A stretch of DNA of 12,425 bases, from contig CAKOGP040001966.1 of NCBI GenBank assembly GCA_933822405.4, forward strand, positions 1 to 12,425, written 5' to 3'. Shown one piece after another: positions 1-7,411 of this stretch (the stretch's first letter is position 1; each line of letters opens with the position of its first letter). This DNA comes from Cylindrotheca closterium (Eukaryota > Bacillariophyta > Bacillariophyceae > Bacillariales > Bacillariaceae). The position numbers were made by a program, and so were the translations under genes. The notes beneath the pieces were generated by a model that made no database searches, was not told the origin of the DNA, and saw only the letters and a program-made list of their open reading frames with translations.

Positions 1-90
1 TCTGTGAATTTTTCACAGATGTTCCGAAACTTCTGTGAAAAATTTACAGGTTTTTTTGGGGTCATTACAGATGTTCCGCAATTGCTGTAA
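1..90. repeat. Array of short palindromes with a 52-bp direct period
   Basis: Three overlapping inverted repeats are visible. Positions 1-8 (TCTGTGAA) pair with 12-19. Positions 9-19 (TTTTTCACAGA) pair perfectly with 32-42 (TCTGTGAAAAA) around a 12-base loop. Positions 65-70 (TTACAG) pair with 85-90 (CTGTAA). The core ACAGATGTTCCG occurs at 15-26 and again at 67-78, a period of 52 bp. The array lies where similarity to the neighbouring minus-strand pol remnant fades, so it may be the edge of another small palindromic element extending beyond the window. No protein is encoded and the identity is unknown. Confidence 0.6.
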
Positions 91-940
91 AAATAGAACA
101 AACTTTAAAATTTAATCTGGCGAATGAAGTTGAATACTTAACGGCATTGTGAACATTTATAAAATTCCTTGTCGTAGAAGTTTCTTTGTGGCAGGCAATA
201 AGTGAAAGTCGATTTTTGGAGTTTTGTGCAGAAGAGGGTGAAAATGACCACATCGACTCTCCAAAAAAAAGAGAGAGCTGGCTTCACAGAAAACTGCGGG
301 ATATCCCAGCTGAGTAGTACAATCAAAAGTTTTCTGAATTACTAGCTTAGGCAACCACACAAAGTATTGTCACAGTCGCTCCCAATCGCGTCCACAAGAC
401 TTCACTGCAGAGCTTGGATTCTTATACTCCGTAGCAGTTGGCGGCAGAGGGTCGTGTTTTTGCTCGGTTTGCGGTGTAGGGCCATGATCAGTTCTCTCTT
501 CATTCCGATTACCAGTACTATAACGAGTCTTCTGTCTTGGATTGCGCTGCAGTGCAGAAGGTACGTTAATAGTACTTGTACCCTTTGGTTTTGCTGGTTT
601 AGTTGGCGAATCAGGTGCAAGATCTTGAAAAGAATCTTTTGCAAGCAATGGCCCCGTTTCAATGTCAAAATCGATAGGAGCTTCAGGGGCAAATAGAACA
701 CTCGGTCGCCTACTTGACTGATTGACATCAAACGCTGTCAGAATTGGGGGGTCGTCAAAGTACGGATCTGGACAGAATAGGTCGGCCATATTACAGCCAA
801 ACCAATCCGTATCAGTATCTGGACGTTCGTAAACCTCGTATAGTCCGTGAGTTGGTGCAACATAGTCAAATGATTCAAAGAAATCAAGAGCTTGGTCTAA
901 GAGAGATTCATCCTTGAGGGTAGTGACAGTTTTATTACTC
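91..940 (-). pseudogene. Copia-like pol remnant, part downstream of the transposon insertion
   Basis: On the minus strand a reading frame is open from 1038 to its stop at 372-370; only 940 and below belongs to this element. It is the in-frame continuation of the 6995-7320 piece once the intervening transposon is removed. The encoded stretch is acidic, then proline- and lysine-rich, as expected of a spacer between protease and integrase. After the stop the same frame resumes at 360-296 with the motif LVIQKTFDCTTQ, resembling the VxxKTxxxTTQ signature I associate with the region before integrase in diatom Copia-like polyproteins. A run of eight T (minus strand, near 261-268) marks a likely frameshift. 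Beyond it, similarity is weak and spread over frames, so the gene is dead here. Assignment to pol rests on context plus this motif. Confidence 0.6.
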
Positions 941-944
941 TTAA
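941..944. repeat. Left target-site duplication TTAA
   Basis: TTAA directly abuts the left terminal inverted repeat of the 945-6994 transposon and matches the TTAA at 6995-6998. Keeping one copy restores the minus-strand reading frame across the insertion, so this is a target-site duplication and not chance flanking sequence. Confidence 0.85.
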
Positions 945-955
945 GAGACCGTTTT
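945..955 (+). repeat. Left terminal inverted repeat
   Basis: GAGACCGTTTT pairs with the reverse complement of 6984-6994 (GAGACGGTTTT), with one mismatch in 11. Similarity beyond these bases is poor. Related AAACCGT/ACGGTTT words recur at 982-989 and 1033-1039 just inside the left end, and could be subterminal transposase sites. Confidence 0.7.
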
Positions 956-1370
956 GGAGAAAACCACTTGCAAAAATGACAGACGGTTTCAGGGGGAATT
1001 TGCGGGGAGTTATTTTGATTATGGGGGGGGAGAAACCGTTATTTCTATCACGTAGAATATGTACCAAGCCTGAAGTATGTAGAATATCCTACCTCTTTTT
1101 CGTACGAATGATGGGATTTAAATAGTTGTTATCATTAATATGAAACCAGTATTCCCGCGGTCACATTTTCACGAAAACTCCAACCACTAACGGCATGATG
1201 GCATTCAAAACGTGTTCGAAACGTCTACAAGTCTCAAAACAATCACAGCAACAATTAATCTTTTATAGTTATTGATATAGTTCACCCTAATCTTAGCCAG
1301 CTGCAACACACACATCATCAGATTATCATTGTTCCTCTTGATAATCCTTCTTTTCAAACCATCAACCATC
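956..1370 (+). promoter_or_regulatory. Left subterminal and 5' untranslated region of the transposon
   Basis: About 415 bp without a convincing gene. It must hold the promoter and leader of the transposase gene if that gene is transcribed. Visible items are a run of eight G (1023-1030), repeated AAACCGT-like words near the end, and GTCACATTTT at 1160-1169, which occurs in inverted orientation at 6963-6972 near the right end. No TATA box or initiator can be assigned with confidence. Confidence 0.45.
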
Positions 1371-3165
1371 ATGGGGAGGAATACTCCATGCGAGTCCAAC
1401 TCTTGTTTGTGGAAATTCCCAAGACAGAAAATCTTGAGAGAAGATATGTGTCGAGCGTGTAAGAAGCTGGATGGGAAAACTCAGTTTCACTTGGCCAGTC
1501 ACAATATTGCACACAAAGGTGTCTGCCACGTTTTGCACCCACACCTTCGGCAAGCGACCAAGGAGGATCCATCCAATCCAAGTGAGAACCGTCACCAAAA
1601 GCGAAATCGTACCTGGACGGATCGGTACGAAGCTTTTCCGTCGAAAGGAGCACACCAAATGATGTGCAATCGACCTGATGCTGCTCGCAAGAGAAGCAGA
1701 TTGAGAGAGCAAACTCGGCCTCGAGCCAAGGATTTCTTTCAAAGAGTTAGAGGAGAAACATCACGGGAGGAACGCCGAAGAAGCTATCTCAAGGAACTCA
1801 CTCGGCAAGACAGTCTGGTTGTTCCAAGAAATGGAACATCCAAATCTTCAAAATCCAAACATCTGAAAACAGGATTAAATTCGTCAATTGCTGCACTGGA
1901 CATTGCATATGGAAAAACTCCAGAATCAACTCCCGACAGACGCCGAAAAGCCGAGTATGTCGTGGCAGTCTGCAACAAGCATGCTGAGGTAGGTCAGAAA
2001 CAGTTACGCGAGATTGAAGAATATGAAAGAAGGAAGAAGCGACGCCGTCTTAAAGAAGGAGCAGCTTCGAATGAAACATCAACACCGAAACCAAAGGAGA
2101 GTCCACTTACTCTACATCCAGATCTTCCCGTAACGCCTCCTAATACCACCCCGCAAGAAACGACAGAAAATGGCACCGTAGTCAAAGTGAGACGATTGCA
2201 AGACTTTGGATCTGTCTCTCAAAACGTCTCAAGCAGGGCCTCCAACAACAAGAAGCGAACCCAATCAAAAGACGAAAAAGCAGCAAAGAAAAGGGCTGTA
2301 AGAGTGAACGCCATCAAAGAAGCTTTGGGACAAATCGGAATGCAACTTATCCAGAAGCTCAAAAAGGAAAAGCCAAGTGCCCGAAGACCTTACCTATCGG
2401 CTCTCATGGGCTGCGAAGGGACATACGGTGCCTTTACAAAACAAGATGTTCAGGAAGCAATCGGAATCAACATTACTGCCGACGAGTGGACAAACATCAA
2501 GATTCATGCCAAGTGGCCAGGTCCCCACAAGCCTGTTGTAAAGGAAAAAATCAATCGGATGAGAGTTGAAAAGGCCGCGTTACTGCAAATGCTCAGATAT
2601 CTCGACTCACCTGGAAATACACAAAGGTATGCATTTGGGCTAAAAGTCAAGGCAATTTTGGGAGGCAATGACTTTATTGAACTTGACAATGTGGCCTTGC
2701 GCTCGAAGTTGGAAGAAGCCGTTATTAGGTACATCTTGGAGGTCGATGAAGAGTTGAATGGAAGGAACACAGAGATTGCCGAGAACCACCAGGTAGATTG
2801 TTGTTGCTCCAAAACTGACAGGGCGAATCGACAGTGTATGAAGCCTGAAGGTCATGAAGGCAATTGTCGATTCACAAGAAAGGATGGCATCTCTTACTCC
2901 ACTGCTAGAAAGCTAATGCAGGAACTCACAGGCGAAGAAATATGTAAGCTAGCAGGCTTGGATGATGTGAAAACGCTGAAAGGACGGGACAACTGGAGTC
3001 GAGCCCGACGCATCGTCAATGCTGCATTTCAAGGCAGTGAAGCAGAAGAGTATAAGGATAGGGTCGACGCACAAGAAACCTTTTACACAACTGATTACAT
3101 TCCTCACCTGAAAAGCGTTTCCCAAAACCAATGCAACTGTTTGACGTGTGGATTCTGTGACAAAG
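1371..3165 (+). CDS. DDD transposase-like protein, exon 1 (N-terminal DNA-binding part)
   Basis: The first in-frame ATG (1371, in the context CATCATGGGG) opens about 598 codons up to a splice donor at 3166. The N-terminus has a Cys cluster C7-x4-C12-x14-C27-x2-C30, plausibly zinc-binding. Residues of roughly 90-330 are very basic and low in complexity, with KKRRR-type stretches that could bind DNA or direct nuclear import. The part after about residue 340 is more ordered. It ends in a Cys-rich stretch (QCNCLTCGFCDK) which, when spliced to 3245, continues into another Cys/His cluster (CPQKHSHEPSCTRC). That composite pattern matches the Cys/His module preceding the catalytic core in the family I recognise. 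If the intron is retained, translation stops at 3180-3182. From about residue 471 onward the exon is repeated downstream. Function as a transposase is inferred, not shown. Confidence 0.72.
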
Positions 3166-4340
3166 GTGAGCAACTGATGTAGTGATCATTTATGGTTCAG
3201 TGGTGGAACCTCTAACCCGTCTCACCTTTCATTTACCACACCAGATGACATTGGAGACATTATATGCCCTCAGAAGCACAGTCACGAACCAAGTTGTACG
3301 CGATGCGCCAATGGCTTTGGCTTGTTCCAAGAACTGAAGACTGCGATCCAGCGCAAGGAAGTCGCAGCTAAAGCAGCGAACGCAAGCCCCATGGAGCTTC
3401 AGAAACTTGATCAGCTAAAGTGCGACGTGGAAACCTGTATCTCTGATCTTCAAGAGTACAGAGGCCATCTTGCGCGCCACACGTCAGAAGAAGAGCAAGC
3501 GTTGGCTGAATTGGATAACTTGGCGGACGATGCTGCCATCGTGACTTGCGATTACAAGATGAAAATCGTATCTTGCTTTTTTCGAGAGAATCAGAGGAAA
3601 TGGTTTGGGAAGCGAGGCACATCAATGCTTGGATTCATGATTGTCACAAATCCTGAAGATGTTGAGTTGAAGGAGAAAGGAGTGAAGGATGTGACATTCG
3701 TGATGTTACTTACAAACGATGCCTGTCAAGACGATTGGGCGGTAGCTTGTGCCAAGTCTTACGTTTACAAGAATCACATGCCAACCCATGTGACGAAGTC
3801 AAAATTTGTTGCTGATGGTGCTGGATGTTTCAAGTCGAGACTGCACCGTGCAATTCAAAGATTTTGGAAATATTGGGCCGGTATCGACGAAATCGTGTTT
3901 CGAATCACTCCCGCAGGAGATGGGAAGACAATTTTGGACGGAATGTTTGGCAGGACATCATCAATTTTGTCGACTGCCATTGACAATGGAAATAGTTACT
4001 ACAACTCGGAAACTATTTTGAAAGCCGTTGAAGCCTCGCAAGGTCTCTCGTCAACTGTTTTTGTAGGGTACTCACCAAATCGAGAGAACCAGATATGCGT
4101 TGAGCTTGCAGAGAAGTACCTGAAATTCAGCTCAAGCATTCTAAGCAAGAAAGGCAATCCCACTTATCAAGGCCAGGAGAAGGGCCGAATTCGAAGGCCA
4201 CCCGCTCAAAGAATCAACAAAACAGGGCCAAGAGAAGATGCGAGAAAAAACAAGGCGCAATCAAGGCTAGGCGACAGGAAAAGAGGGATGCTGGGCTTTA
4301 TCTGTGTGATGAAAAGTGTCCTGACACAGGACATTATTGT
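2780..4340 (+). repeat. Tandem duplication inside the transposase gene, unit 1
   Basis: This 1,561-bp unit is followed immediately by a near-identical copy at 4341-5901. It covers the last 386 bases of exon 1, the intron and exon 2 as far as the middle of the C2H2-like finger. CGA is shared at both edges and the junction, within ATTGYCGA at 2775-2782, 4336-4343 and 5897-5904. Microhomology-mediated or unequal exchange is therefore likely. Confidence 0.9.
3166..3244 (+). other. Spliceosomal intron, 79 bp, phase 1
   Basis: The donor AAAG|GTGAGC and the acceptor TTTACCACACCAG|AT bracket 79 bp containing an in-frame stop and a CTAAC branch-point-like word (3212-3216). Removing it joins the exon 1 frame to the 3247 frame through a shared GAT codon, with no stop, and completes a Cys/His cluster split by the intron. 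The identical intron recurs at 4727-4805. Confidence 0.8.
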
Positions 4341-4343
4341 CGA
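3245..4343 (+). CDS. DDD transposase-like catalytic core, copy 1
   Basis: The spliced frame opens with a Cys/His cluster, then a helical, Glu/Lys-rich stretch, then a core with three aligned acidic residues: Asp at 3550-3552 (TCDYKMK), Asp at 3814-3816 (VADGAGCFKS) and Asp at 3937-3939 (GDGKTILDGMFG). A WFGKRG motif starts at 3601. This order matches the RNase H-fold DDE/DDD layout of the recognised family. Near the end, a second frame would encode the start of the C2H2-like finger (CDEKCPDTGHYC), but the duplication junction at 4341 cuts the finger off. The frame used here instead runs straight across the junction into the repeated exon 1 tail, giving an uninterrupted frame to 4743. It differs from copy 2 in only a few bases. 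Confidence 0.72.
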
Positions 4344-4726
4344 GAACCACCAGGTAGATTGTTGTTGCTCCAAAACTGACAGGGCGAATCGACAGTGTAT
4401 GAAGCTTGAAGGTCATGAAGGCAATTGTCGATTCACAAGAAAGGATGGCATCTCTTACTCCACTGCTAGAAAGCTAATGCAGGAACTCACAGGCGAAGAA
4501 ATATGTAAGCTAGCAGGCTTGGATGATGTGAAAACGCTGAAAGGACGGGACAACTGGAGTCGAGCCCGACGCATCGTCAATGCTGCATTTCAAGGCAGTG
4601 AAGCAGAAGAGTATAAGGATAGGGTCGACGCACAAGAAACCTTTTACACAACTGATTACATTCCTCACCTGAAAAGCGTTTCCCAAAACCAATGCAACTG
4701 TTTGACGTGTGGATTCTGTGACAAAG
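4342..4726 (+). CDS. Duplicated tail of transposase exon 1
   Basis: This repeats the last part of exon 1 (starting ENHQVDCCC) up to the second intron donor at 4727. It is in frame with the preceding copy 1 core, so a transcript spliced at both introns would read from the first core through this Cys-rich module into the second core. It has no start codon of its own that looks meaningful. Confidence 0.65.
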
Positions 4727-4805
4727 GTGAGCAACTGATGTAGTGATCATTTATGGTTCAGTGGTGGAACCTCTAACCCGTCTCACCTTTCATTTACCAC
4801 ACCAG
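4727..4805 (+). other. Second copy of the 79-bp intron
   Basis: Identical in sequence to 3166-3244, with the same donor and acceptor. Splicing it joins the frame of 4342-4726 to the frame of the second core, again in phase 1. Keeping it stops translation at 4741-4743. Confidence 0.78.
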
Positions 4806-5917
4806 ATGACATTGGAGACATTATATGCCCTCAGAAGCACAGTCACGAACCAAGTTGTACGCGATGCGCCAATGGCTTTGGCTTGTTCCAAGAACTGAAG
4901 ACTGCGATCCAGCGCAAGGAAGTCGCAGCTAAAGCAGCGAACGCAAGCCCCATGGAGCTTCAGAAACTTGATCAGCTAAAGTGCGACGTGGAAACCTGTA
5001 TCTCTGATCTTCAAGAGTACAGAGGCCATCTTGCGCGCCACACGTCAGAAGAAGAGCAAGCGTTGGCTGAATTGGATAACTTGGCGGACGATGCTGCCAT
5101 CGTGACTTGCGATTACAAGATGAAAATCGTATCTTGCTTTTTTCGAGAGAATCAGAGGAAATGGTTTGGGAAGCGAGGCACATCAATGCTTGGATTCATG
5201 ATTGTCACAAATCCTGAAGATGTTGAGTTGAAGGAGAAAGGAGTGAAGGATGTGACATTCGTGATGTTACTTACAAACGATGCCTGTCAAGACGATTGGG
5301 CGGTAGCTTGTGCCAAGTCTTACGTTTACAAGAATCACATGCCAACCCATGTGACGAAGTCAAAATTTGTTGCTGATGGTGCTGGATGTTTCAAGTCGAG
5401 ACTGCACCGTGCAATTCAAAGATTTTGGAAATATTGGGCCGGTATCGACGAAATCGTGTTTCGAATCACTCCCGCAGGAGATGGGAAGACAATTTTGGAC
5501 GGAATGTTTGGCAGGACATCATCAATTTTGTCGACTGCCATTGACAATGGAAATAGTTACTACAACTCGGAAACTATTTTGAAAGCCGTTGAAGCCTCGC
5601 AAGGTCTCTCGTCAACTGTTTTTGTAGGGTACTCACCAAATCGAGAGAACCAGATATGCGTTGAGCTTGCAGAGAAGTACCTGAAATTCAGCTCAAGCAT
5701 TCTAAGCAAGACAGGCAATCCCACTTATCAAGGCCAGGAGAAGGGCCGAATTCGAAGGCCACCCGCTCAAAGAATCAACAAAACAGGGCCAAGAGAAGAT
5801 GCGAGAAAAAACAAGGCGCAATCGAGGCTAGGCGACAGGAAAAGAGGGATGCTGGGCTTTATCTGTGTGATGAAAAGTGTCCTGACACAGGACGTTATTG
5901 TCGAAAGGTGTGTTTGA
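4806..5917 (+). CDS. DDD transposase-like catalytic core, copy 2
   Basis: The same Cys/His entry and core as copy 1, with the three candidate catalytic Asp at 5111-5113, 5375-5377 and 5498-5500. This frame stops at 5915-5917, ten bases past the duplicated unit, and does not join the C2H2-like finger, which lies in another frame. Counting exon 1 (1,795 nt), 3245-4726 (1,482 nt) and 4806-5917 (1,112 nt) gives 4,389 nt, or 1,462 codons plus stop. In that reading the predicted product contains two complete cores. Confidence 0.68.
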
Positions 5918-6759
5918 CAGAGGATGGGTTGAAGGGCCATACAAAACACAAGTTTCCCAGCATAAACGCCAGAGATTGGCTGCTTATGAACGCAGGGAAA
6001 GTTGGTGGCACCTTCGAGCTTGGAAGCAGGCCCAATCGACGTTCTGACGATCTGTTTGAACCAATTTGTCCAGCTGATGCAGACTCGCCATGTGCGACCG
6101 CTGCTCGATGTTACCAATGTTTCAATCGATCTGATGTGAATGAGCCAAACTCCAAGACAGATGCCCAGGTTTGTTTTCTGCTGAAATGTTTTGGCTCTGA
6201 AACAAAACTGAATCCAAGTCAGACAAGGCAGAAGATGATGCAGGCGATCGATCCTGTGGACAATGGGCTCAAATTTTGCTCAGCCAAGGCTCACTTACAA
6301 TCAAATGGAGGTCTTCTGAGCGAGGAGCAGATTGCTTCGTGGCAAAGCCAAGAAGTGAGCAAACGAGAGAAGAGGAAGAAGCCAAGTGGTGAAGCTAGGA
6401 AAAAGTCGCTTGAAACTCATCTTGAGAAATTCATGAAGTTTGCTCAATTGAATCCTAATAATTACTGGGAGACTTACAAGAAAGCTAAGGGCGAAATTAT
6501 CAGCAGCATTCTCTATCTGCTTGATATTTCTGTATCAAGCTTGAATGGAGTGGCGGCAAAGAGAGCAAAGTTGATTGGGTTGAATTTGGACAAATCTCGC
6601 ATTGATTCCATGATGTCTGAAGTTTCAGATCGCATCGAGATGTTCACTGTAAGTATTGCAGCGTCTTGGGGAAACAACCTGCGTGCAGAGGCTCGAGCTG
6701 TAAGAGAAGAGGAAGAGTTTGCCCGAATCCAGGAACTTGCAGCCTCTGAGAATGACTAG
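5665..6759 (+). CDS. C-terminal part of the transposase-like protein: C2H2-like finger and tail
   Basis: This frame is open from 5665 (just after an in-frame TGA at 5662-5664) to the TAG at 6757-6759. It begins with a basic linker. It then has a zinc-finger-like block, CDEKC at 5866-5880 followed by H at 5938 and H at 5947 (C-x3-C...H-x2-H), with further Cys at 5899 and 5911. A roughly 270-residue tail follows, containing a GLKFCSAKAHLQSNGGLL segment and a charged helical end. Finger plus such a tail is what I expect at the C-terminus of this family. There is no plausible start codon, so it must be reached by a second intron or a frame change between about 5640 and 5790. Copy 1 has the same offset, so the cause predates the duplication. 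Confidence 0.65.
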   Translation, partial: ACREVPEIQLKHSKQDRQSHLSRPGEGPNSKATRSKNQQNRAKRRCEKKQGAIEARRQEKRDAGLYLCDEKCPDTGRYCRKVCLTEDGLKGHTKHKFPSINARDWLLMNAGKVGGTFELGSRPNRRSDDLFEPICPADADSPCATAARCYQCFNRSDVNEPNSKTDAQVCFLLKCFGSETKLNPSQTRQKMMQAIDPVDNGLKFCSAKAHLQSNGGLLSEEQIASWQSQEVSKREKRKKPSGEARKKSLETHLEKFMKFAQLNPNNYWETYKKAKGEIISSILYLLDISVSSLNGVAAKRAKLIGLNLDKSRIDSMMSEVSDRIEMFTVSIAASWGNNLRAEARAVREEEEFARIQELAASEND

Positions 6760-6983
6760 AAGTGAAAATTTTGAAACAAAAAGTCACAGTTTAGAAAGTG
6801 GCTTAATTTTTATTATTATTTAGTTTTTCTTGAAAAATTATGGTTTCAGTAGGTTGCTGCCATTGCATAGAAGCTAGATCAACCTTTTCCATTCAAAAAT
6901 GTAGATGTTGTTACATTGTTATGGACACTATCACCATTGTGACTTTTGGTGTGCGTGTCCCCAAAATGTGACTTTTTTTGTGG
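6760..6983 (+). promoter_or_regulatory. Right untranslated and subterminal region of the transposon
   Basis: An A/T-rich stretch without a gene follows the transposase stop. The word TGTGACTTTT occurs at 6938-6947 and 6967-6976, and inverted at 6779-6788. This spacing near the transposon end suggests possible transposase-binding sites, though similar words could arise by chance in A/T-rich DNA. No clear polyadenylation signal stands out. Confidence 0.4.
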
Positions 6984-6994
6984 AAAACCGTCTC
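6984..6994 (-). repeat. Right terminal inverted repeat
   Basis: AAAACCGTCTC is the inverted partner of 945-955, with one mismatch, and directly abuts TTAA. Confidence 0.7.
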
Positions 6995-6998
6995 TTAA
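6995..6998. repeat. Right target-site duplication TTAA
   Basis: Matches the TTAA at 941-944. In the minus-strand pol frame these four bases form part of the Leu-Lys codons CTT AAG. Confidence 0.85.
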
Positions 6999-7320
6999 GG
7001 ATACCTACTTGATCAAAAGGTCCCTCTCCTTCTTCAGATCCTTCATCAGGGATGGATTTGGCCCATTTCTCGAAGTCTTCCAGCTTGGAATCCAGTACGC
7101 TGGGATCCCAATCCTTGTCTGAAGTTAAGACAATGTGTGGTAGCGTCTCAAGTTCACATTTTGTCGGTGGTCTCATACGGATGTATGGAAGTCCATTCAC
7201 AATCTCCATAGGAATGACCCAGCCATCTGGGGTAGAGAGTCGCTGTTTGCCTCCTACCTTCGTAACGTGACTGACTGGACATATATTAGAGCGATCGAAG
7301 GCCAATGGTCGTCGCCAATC
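6995..7320 (-). pseudogene. Copia-like pol remnant, part upstream of the transposon insertion
   Basis: The minus-strand frame is open from 7320 (a stop lies at 7323-7321) down to the insertion point and then into transposon sequence. It encodes VTKVGGKQRL, DGWVIPMEIVNGLPY, and LPHIVLTSDKDWDPSVLD followed by an acidic segment. I recognise this string of motifs (VGGxQ, DGxxIPL, GLPY, LPHxxxTSDxDWDPxxLD) from the segment between protease and integrase of diatom Copia-like polyproteins. The protease that should precede it is absent: at about 7320 the sequence gives way to the oppositely oriented gag unit. It joins 91-940 in frame if the transposon is removed. Confidence 0.7.
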
Positions 7321-7411
7321 TCAAGCCCAAGATCAATCATCTATCATCTACTCACAGCTGCTTCAGACCCCCGTGAACACACCCCAATAGCAATATCAAT
7401 CACCGTCTATC
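7321..7411 (+). other. Spacer between the minus-strand pol remnant and the plus-strand gag unit
   Basis: This interval holds the junction between two divergently oriented retroelement pieces. It is C/A-rich with ATCATCTATCATCTA-like repeats, as an untranslated gag leader might be. I see no LTR end, primer-binding site or target duplication that would fix the boundary. Confidence 0.35.

Larger units (their letters stand above)
4341..5901 (+). repeat. Tandem duplication inside the transposase gene, unit 2
   Basis: Relative to unit 1 (offset 1,561) I see four substitutions: C to T in AAGCCTGAAG versus AAGCTTGAAG, A to C (AAGAAAGG versus AAGACAGG), A to G (ATCAAGG versus ATCGAGG) and A to G (GACATTA versus GACGTTA). 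That is about 99.7% identity, so the event is recent, or the two units are allelic copies wrongly joined in an assembly. Confidence 0.9.
945..6994 (+). mobile_element. DNA transposon with TTAA target duplication and DDD transposase-like gene
   Basis: The 6,050-bp element is bounded by 11-bp imperfect inverted repeats (10 of 11 match) and by TTAA on each side. Its only recognisable gene is the plus-strand transposase-like gene from 1371 to 6759. Excising it with one TTAA joins bases 7305-6995 and 940-790 of the minus strand: 311 + 151 = 462 nt, a multiple of three. This fuses two open pol pieces with no stop. TTAA is the target of piggyBac and Kolobok elements, but this transposase is neither by eye. 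It resembles a widespread, poorly characterised protein family of protists and lower animals with a W-FGKRG motif, a D-N/G-A-G-C motif and a GxGKxxxD motif. Whether that family has a formal superfamily name is not known to me. The element probably cannot act as it stands because of the internal duplication and a frame break. Confidence 0.82.

Noticed and set aside
941..1038. Minus-strand frame extending upstream to 1038 as part of the pol gene
   Set aside because: Bases 945-1038 belong to the transposon left end. The open frame there is accidental read-through from the junction.
1329..1370. TTG at 1329 as the transposase start
   Set aside because: A good ATG lies at 1371 in the same frame, followed at once by the Cys cluster. 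The 14 earlier codons are hydrophobic leader-like translation of untranslated sequence.
2504..2855. Minus-strand open frames opposite the transposase gene, also at 1362-1742, 3368-3625 and 4929-5186
   Set aside because: They lie antisense to a well-supported coding region, carry no recognisable motif, and are copied passively with the duplication.
3322..3330. TTG at 3322 (and 4883) as a translation start of an independent core protein
   Set aside because: The frame is open upstream to the splice acceptor at 3245, and the missing part completes a Cys/His cluster. Splicing explains it better than a non-ATG start.
945..6994. Calling the transposon piggyBac because of TTAA
   Set aside because: The core lacks the piggyBac DDD context as I know it and has the W-FGKRG and GxGKxxxD motifs of another family. 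TTAA alone is shared by several superfamilies.
6931..6994. Last residues of the minus-strand frame ending at 6931 as pol sequence
   Set aside because: They are encoded by the transposon right end, beyond the TTAA, and have no pol similarity.
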